Assembly (NCBI GenBank): GCA_021817755.1
Contig: JAKAGC010000137.1
Coordinates: 1-8,412, forward strand
DNA from: Acidobacteriota bacterium
GTDB taxonomy: Bacteria > Acidobacteriota > Aminicenantia > UBA2199
Length of the DNA: 8,412 nt
Direction of reading: 5' to 3'
Below, one piece after another: positions 6,575 to 8,412 of the stretch (the first letter of the stretch is position 1; each line of letters opens with the position of its first letter). The notes under the pieces are model-generated. The model did not search any database. It saw only the letters and a program-made list of their open reading frames with translations, and was not told where the DNA came from. The position numbers and the translations under genes were made by a program.

Positions 6575-6603
6575 ATTGTAACACAATGTCCCTATTGGTG
6601 CAA
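6575..6603 (-). promoter_or_regulatory. Promoter of the methyltransferase-deacetylase operon
   Basis: On the minus strand, TTGCAC (6603-6598), a 17-bp spacer and TACAAT (6580-6575) form a sigma-70-type promoter with a good -10 and a moderate -35. A 6-bp inverted repeat CAATGT/ACATTG (6584-6589 and 6603-6608) covers the spacer and could be an operator. Confidence 0.55.
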
Positions 6604-6688
6604 CATTGAATTCTAAACGTATAACCACAATCTAGACTATGAAAAAAGGAAATGGAATTATAAAGTATTTTTGATCAGAGAATTCTCA

Positions 6689-7075
6689 TTAATATAACTC
6701 CCCGCTGGTAAGACTAATTTGCCATTGTTCTTCACTGCTATATGCCGTAACAACCGTTTGCATGGTAACTGGTGTTGTATACCTGACATTAGAAAAAGCA
6801 ATCAGAATTTCCTGATTAAAGGTTTTAAATTGATTTAAGTTAAGTTCCAGGGTTTCGTCGAATCCATCACCATGAGTAATAAGCGTTACCTTTTCTCCTG
6901 TGGTAGAACCGGAAAGATGAAGGTAAATATCATCCCCTCCTGTATCATTGTGAACCAGTTTCCATTCAGCCTTGTAAATGGTTAAAATAGAATCTCCTGA
7001 TTGTTTGCATCCGGGAGTAAGGAAAAAACTTAAAACAACTACTGCTACTAGAATTATTTTTAGATTATTTTTCAT
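6689..7075 (-). CDS. Small lipoprotein of unknown function
   Basis: The protein has 128 residues. It has a short positive N-terminus (MKNNLK), a hydrophobic run (IILVAVVVLSFFL) and the lipobox-like LTPGC with Cys23, so it is predicted to be cleaved by signal peptidase II and lipid-anchored. The mature part of about 106 residues is rich in Thr, Ser and beta-prone segments (LTIYKAEWKLVHND, QWQISLTSGELY) and may be a small beta-sandwich. I do not recognise the family. It has a clear promoter and an AAGGAGG ribosome binding site 5 nt before the ATG, so it is a genuine, independently transcribed gene. No clear terminator follows; a 10-bp palindrome GAGAATTCTC (6678-6687) lies just after the stop. 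Confidence 0.82.
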   Translation of the reverse strand: MKNNLKIILVAVVVLSFFLTPGCKQSGDSILTIYKAEWKLVHNDTGGDDIYLHLSGSTTGEKVTLITHGDGFDETLELNLNQFKTFNQEILIAFSNVRYTTPVTMQTVVTAYSSEEQWQISLTSGELY

Positions 7076-7080
7076 AATAA

Positions 7081-7087
7081 CCTCCTT
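7081..7087 (-). promoter_or_regulatory. Strong RBS of the lipoprotein gene
   Basis: AAGGAGG on the minus strand, 5 nt before the ATG at 7075, is a near-perfect anti-16S match. It confirms the start codon. Confidence 0.8.
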
Positions 7088-7103
7088 GAATTTTTATATA
7101 AAA

Positions 7104-7132
7104 ATATTAGCAAATTCAATACCGATTAACAA
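7104..7132 (-). promoter_or_regulatory. Promoter of the lipoprotein gene
   Basis: TTGTTA (7132-7127), a 17-bp spacer and TAATAT (7109-7104) read on the minus strand just upstream of the ribosome binding site. An overlapping TTGAAT-15-TATAAA is a weaker alternative. Confidence 0.5.
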
Positions 7133-7342
7133 GCTCAAATATGTACTATTTTTACTTCACATTTTGAATATTCGATTATTAAAACTTAATTTGAATCAAT
7201 TCTTTTCCACATAAATAAAAAAAAGACATTCCATTAAAGAAGTTTTGAGGAAAGAAAAAGGGCCTGGCATGTGTATCGATATAACTTATTTTAGAGTGAA
7301 ACAATTGACAATGAATTGTCTAGAGTTTTTTAGGGGAAGGGA

Positions 7343-7456
7343 TGTTCGGATTTTGAAACATGGTGTCTATTGTTTTCGGTGTCCTAAAATGGAGAATAAA
7401 TTTTTTATGGTTTTCCAAGAAATATCGTTAAAAAATAAGGGAGGTGTTCGGATTTT
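7343..7456. repeat. Pair of 12-nt direct repeats
   Basis: TGTTCGGATTTT occurs at 7343-7354 and again at 7445-7456, each preceded by an AAGGGA-like run, 102 nt apart. The meaning is unknown; possibly a decayed longer duplication. Confidence 0.45.
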
Positions 7457-7497
7457 CAATTTTTAAAGAAGTGAATTTAATTTTCTTGTTTAAAAAG

Positions 7498-7528
7498 GTG
7501 CCACTTTAGGATGGGAAAGTGCCACTTT
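7498..7528. repeat. Pair of 10-nt direct repeats
   Basis: GTGCCACTTT occurs at 7498-7507 and 7519-7528, 21 nt apart. CACTTT of the first copy and AAAGTG (7516-7521) could also pair as a small stem. It lies immediately before the tandem array. Confidence 0.45.
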
Positions 7529-7587
7529 CAACCGGAATGTTTTTCTTCATGCGCTTAAAACCTTTCTGCTTGCTCAGTAAACCTTTA

Positions 7588-7826
7588 TTGAAACAAAGAT
7601 TTGTATTCTGGGAGCAGAAAATTCTTTTCTTGGGACAAAAATTTGTATCGCGGGAGGATAAGTTACCTTTATTGGGAGAGAAATTTGTATCGCGGAGGGA
7701 GATATTTTCTTTCTTGAAACAAAATTTTGTATCGTTGAGAGATTGGCACCCTTTATTGGGGGAGAAAAATGTATTTCGTAGAGAGATATTTTCTTTCTTT
7801 GGGCAGAAATTTTTATTCCTGATATA
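7588..7826. repeat. 42-bp degenerate tandem repeat array
   Basis: Five full units start at 7588, 7630, 7672, 7714 and 7756, followed by a partial unit from 7798 to 7826; a much decayed unit may precede at 7546. The common core is TTGGGA-C/G-A-AAATTTGTATC. Units alternate between endings like TATTTTCTTTC and endings like CCTTTA, giving an 84-bp higher-order period; for example GAGATATTTTCTTTCTT is identical at 7699-7715 and 7783-7799. Because the unit is a multiple of three, both strands stay open. In the plus frame it encodes a 14-residue repeat like LGEKFVSRREIFSF. Neither strand has a convincing start signal, so coding status is unresolved. Confidence 0.75.
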
Positions 7827-8034
7827 ACAAACTTATTTGTAAGGAGATAAATTTTAGTTCGGGAAATGAACAGCTTTATTCCTCTGAATTTGGATTCTCC
7901 GGATATTACAAAAAAATTCAATCATACGGCAGAGATGTGATTGATTGAGAGTTAAAAATGCGTATTTCTCAGTGAAGAAGACATTCATATGGCTATTAAG
8001 AGCATTGTTATTAATGGCAATTGGATTTTTGGGG

Positions 8035-8062
8035 TTGAAATAGCCTTTTAAGTCTATTTCAA
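8035..8062. repeat. 9-bp inverted repeat
   Basis: TTGAAATAG (8035-8043) and CTATTTCAA (8054-8062) are perfect reverse complements with a 10-nt loop. No T-tract follows on either strand, so it is not a clear terminator. It lies about 47 bp upstream of the GNAT promoter. Confidence 0.45.
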
Positions 8063-8108
8063 AACTATTTCCATACAAAGTGAGTGGAGTAAGCCTGATG
8101 AAAAGCGG

Positions 8109-8137
8109 TTGACAAATTCTTTCTCGTGGTTTAATAT
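8109..8137 (+). promoter_or_regulatory. Near-consensus sigma-70 promoter of the GNAT gene
   Basis: A perfect TTGACA (8109-8114), a 17-bp spacer and TAATAT (8132-8137) predict transcription from about 8144, some 30 nt before the start codon. Confidence 0.75.
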
Positions 8138-8174
8138 AAAGACATGGTTAAACACCAATGATTAGGAGTACAAA

Positions 8175-8412
8175 ATGAGCGAAAAACACCTGGTAAAGAT
8201 TAGAAAAGCAGAACTAAAAGACGCGGAAATTATTGCAAAATTCAATATAGCAATGGCAAAAGAAACAGAAAATAAAGACCTGGAATGGGATACAATCCTG
8301 AGAGGAGTAAAAGCCATTATCAAAGACCCTCACAAAGGATTCTACCTGGTGGCGGAGCGAAGCAGTGAAATCCTGGGCCAATTGATGGTAACGAAAGAAT
8401 GGAGCGATTGGA
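8175..8412 (+). CDS. GNAT family N-acetyltransferase, N-terminal part
   Basis: 79 residues are visible and the frame is open at the right edge. AGGAG (8164-8168) lies 6 nt before the ATG. The sequence has the GNAT layout: first strand and helix VKIRKAELKDAEIIAKFNIAMA, then the strand pair FYLVAE and ILGQLMVTKEWSDW, which matches the beta2-beta3 hairpin seen before the acetyl-CoA-binding motif. The acetyl-CoA pyrophosphate-binding loop would lie beyond the window. The acceptor is unknown. It has its own near-consensus promoter and is not part of the minus-strand units. Confidence 0.8.
   Translation, partial: MSEKHLVKIRKAELKDAEIIAKFNIAMAKETENKDLEWDTILRGVKAIIKDPHKGFYLVAERSSEILGQLMVTKEWSDW

Larger units (their letters stand above)
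7133..8108. other. Gene-poor region with repeats
   Basis: I find no gene here with a ribosome binding site and family-like protein. The longest open frames (plus 7519-7827, minus 7574-7921) overlap each other and owe their openness to a 42-bp tandem repeat. A TTG-started frame at 7245-7466 and a minus frame at 7854-8078 have no supporting signals. The stretch contains 12-nt and 10-nt direct repeats, the tandem array, and a 9-bp inverted repeat. It may be decayed coding sequence or a repeat-rich intergenic island. Confidence 0.6.

Noticed and set aside
7245..7466. 73-codon plus-strand frame
   Set aside because: TTG start, no convincing ribosome binding site or promoter, no recognisable domain.
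7519..7921. Overlapping open frames on both strands (plus 7519-7827 and minus 7574-7921)
   Set aside because: Their openness follows from the 42-bp repeat, starts are GTG/TTG without ribosome binding sites, and the proteins are low-complexity. I report the repeat rather than a gene.
7839..7940. AAGGAG near 7842 followed by a 24-codon ATG frame at about 7866
   Set aside because: Spacing from the AAGGAG to the ATG is too long and the peptide is unremarkable.
8035..8062. 9-bp inverted repeat as terminator
   Set aside because: No T-tract on either strand and no gene ends nearby.
7854..8078. 74-codon minus-strand frame
   Set aside because: No ribosome binding site seen and no family resemblance; it lies in the gene-poor stretch and overlaps another spurious frame.

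Overview
The window is AT-rich bacterial DNA with good Shine-Dalgarno sequences and sigma-70-like promoters. It carries conflict-type (TIR, STAND, HNH) genes, a double-glycine peptide precursor, a surface-polysaccharide-type deacetylase and a lipoprotein. This fits a Gram-negative organism with large accessory regions, for example the Acidobacteriota/Aminicenantes or Bacteroidota range. The strong ribosome binding sites argue mildly against typical Bacteroidota. The taxon is a guess.

Positions 1-4338 (minus strand) hold a tightly overlapping three-gene cluster that looks like an anti-phage or self-recognition defence operon. In order of transcription it encodes: (i) a TIR domain fused to a PtuA/OLD-like ABC-type ATPase; (ii) an HNH nuclease of the PtuB/TIGR02646 kind; (iii) a TIR-NB-ARC-TPR (STAND) protein that runs off the left edge. 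Genes 1 and 2 overlap by 14 nt and genes 2 and 3 share an ATGA, so translation is probably coupled. A TTGACT-17-TAGAAT promoter sits so close to the first ATG that the mRNA is predicted to be leaderless. The two TIR domains are related, but the ATPase-fused one has Lys where the NADase catalytic Glu is expected, while the STAND one keeps the Glu. The combination reads as a Septu-like ATPase/nuclease pair with an added TIR sensor or effector layer.

Positions 4339-4980 hold an AT-rich divergent intergenic region with a long imperfect inverted repeat, then a plus-strand 50-codon gene for a GG-leader peptide with a 14-residue core ending in Cys. The gene has a strong ribosome binding site and a textbook terminator. 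No modifying enzyme or transporter is visible beside it.

Positions 4978-6603 (minus) hold a two-gene operon, a class I SAM methyltransferase followed by an XrtA/PEP-CTERM-type polysaccharide deacetylase, with a clear promoter and a 5' UTR hairpin. Positions 6689-7132 (minus) hold a small lipoprotein gene with its own promoter and ribosome binding site.

Positions 7133-8108 form a roughly 1 kb stretch without a convincing gene. It contains short direct repeats and a 42-bp tandem repeat array with an 84-bp higher-order period. Positions 8109-8412 (plus) hold a near-consensus promoter and the N-terminal part of a GNAT acetyltransferase that leaves the window.
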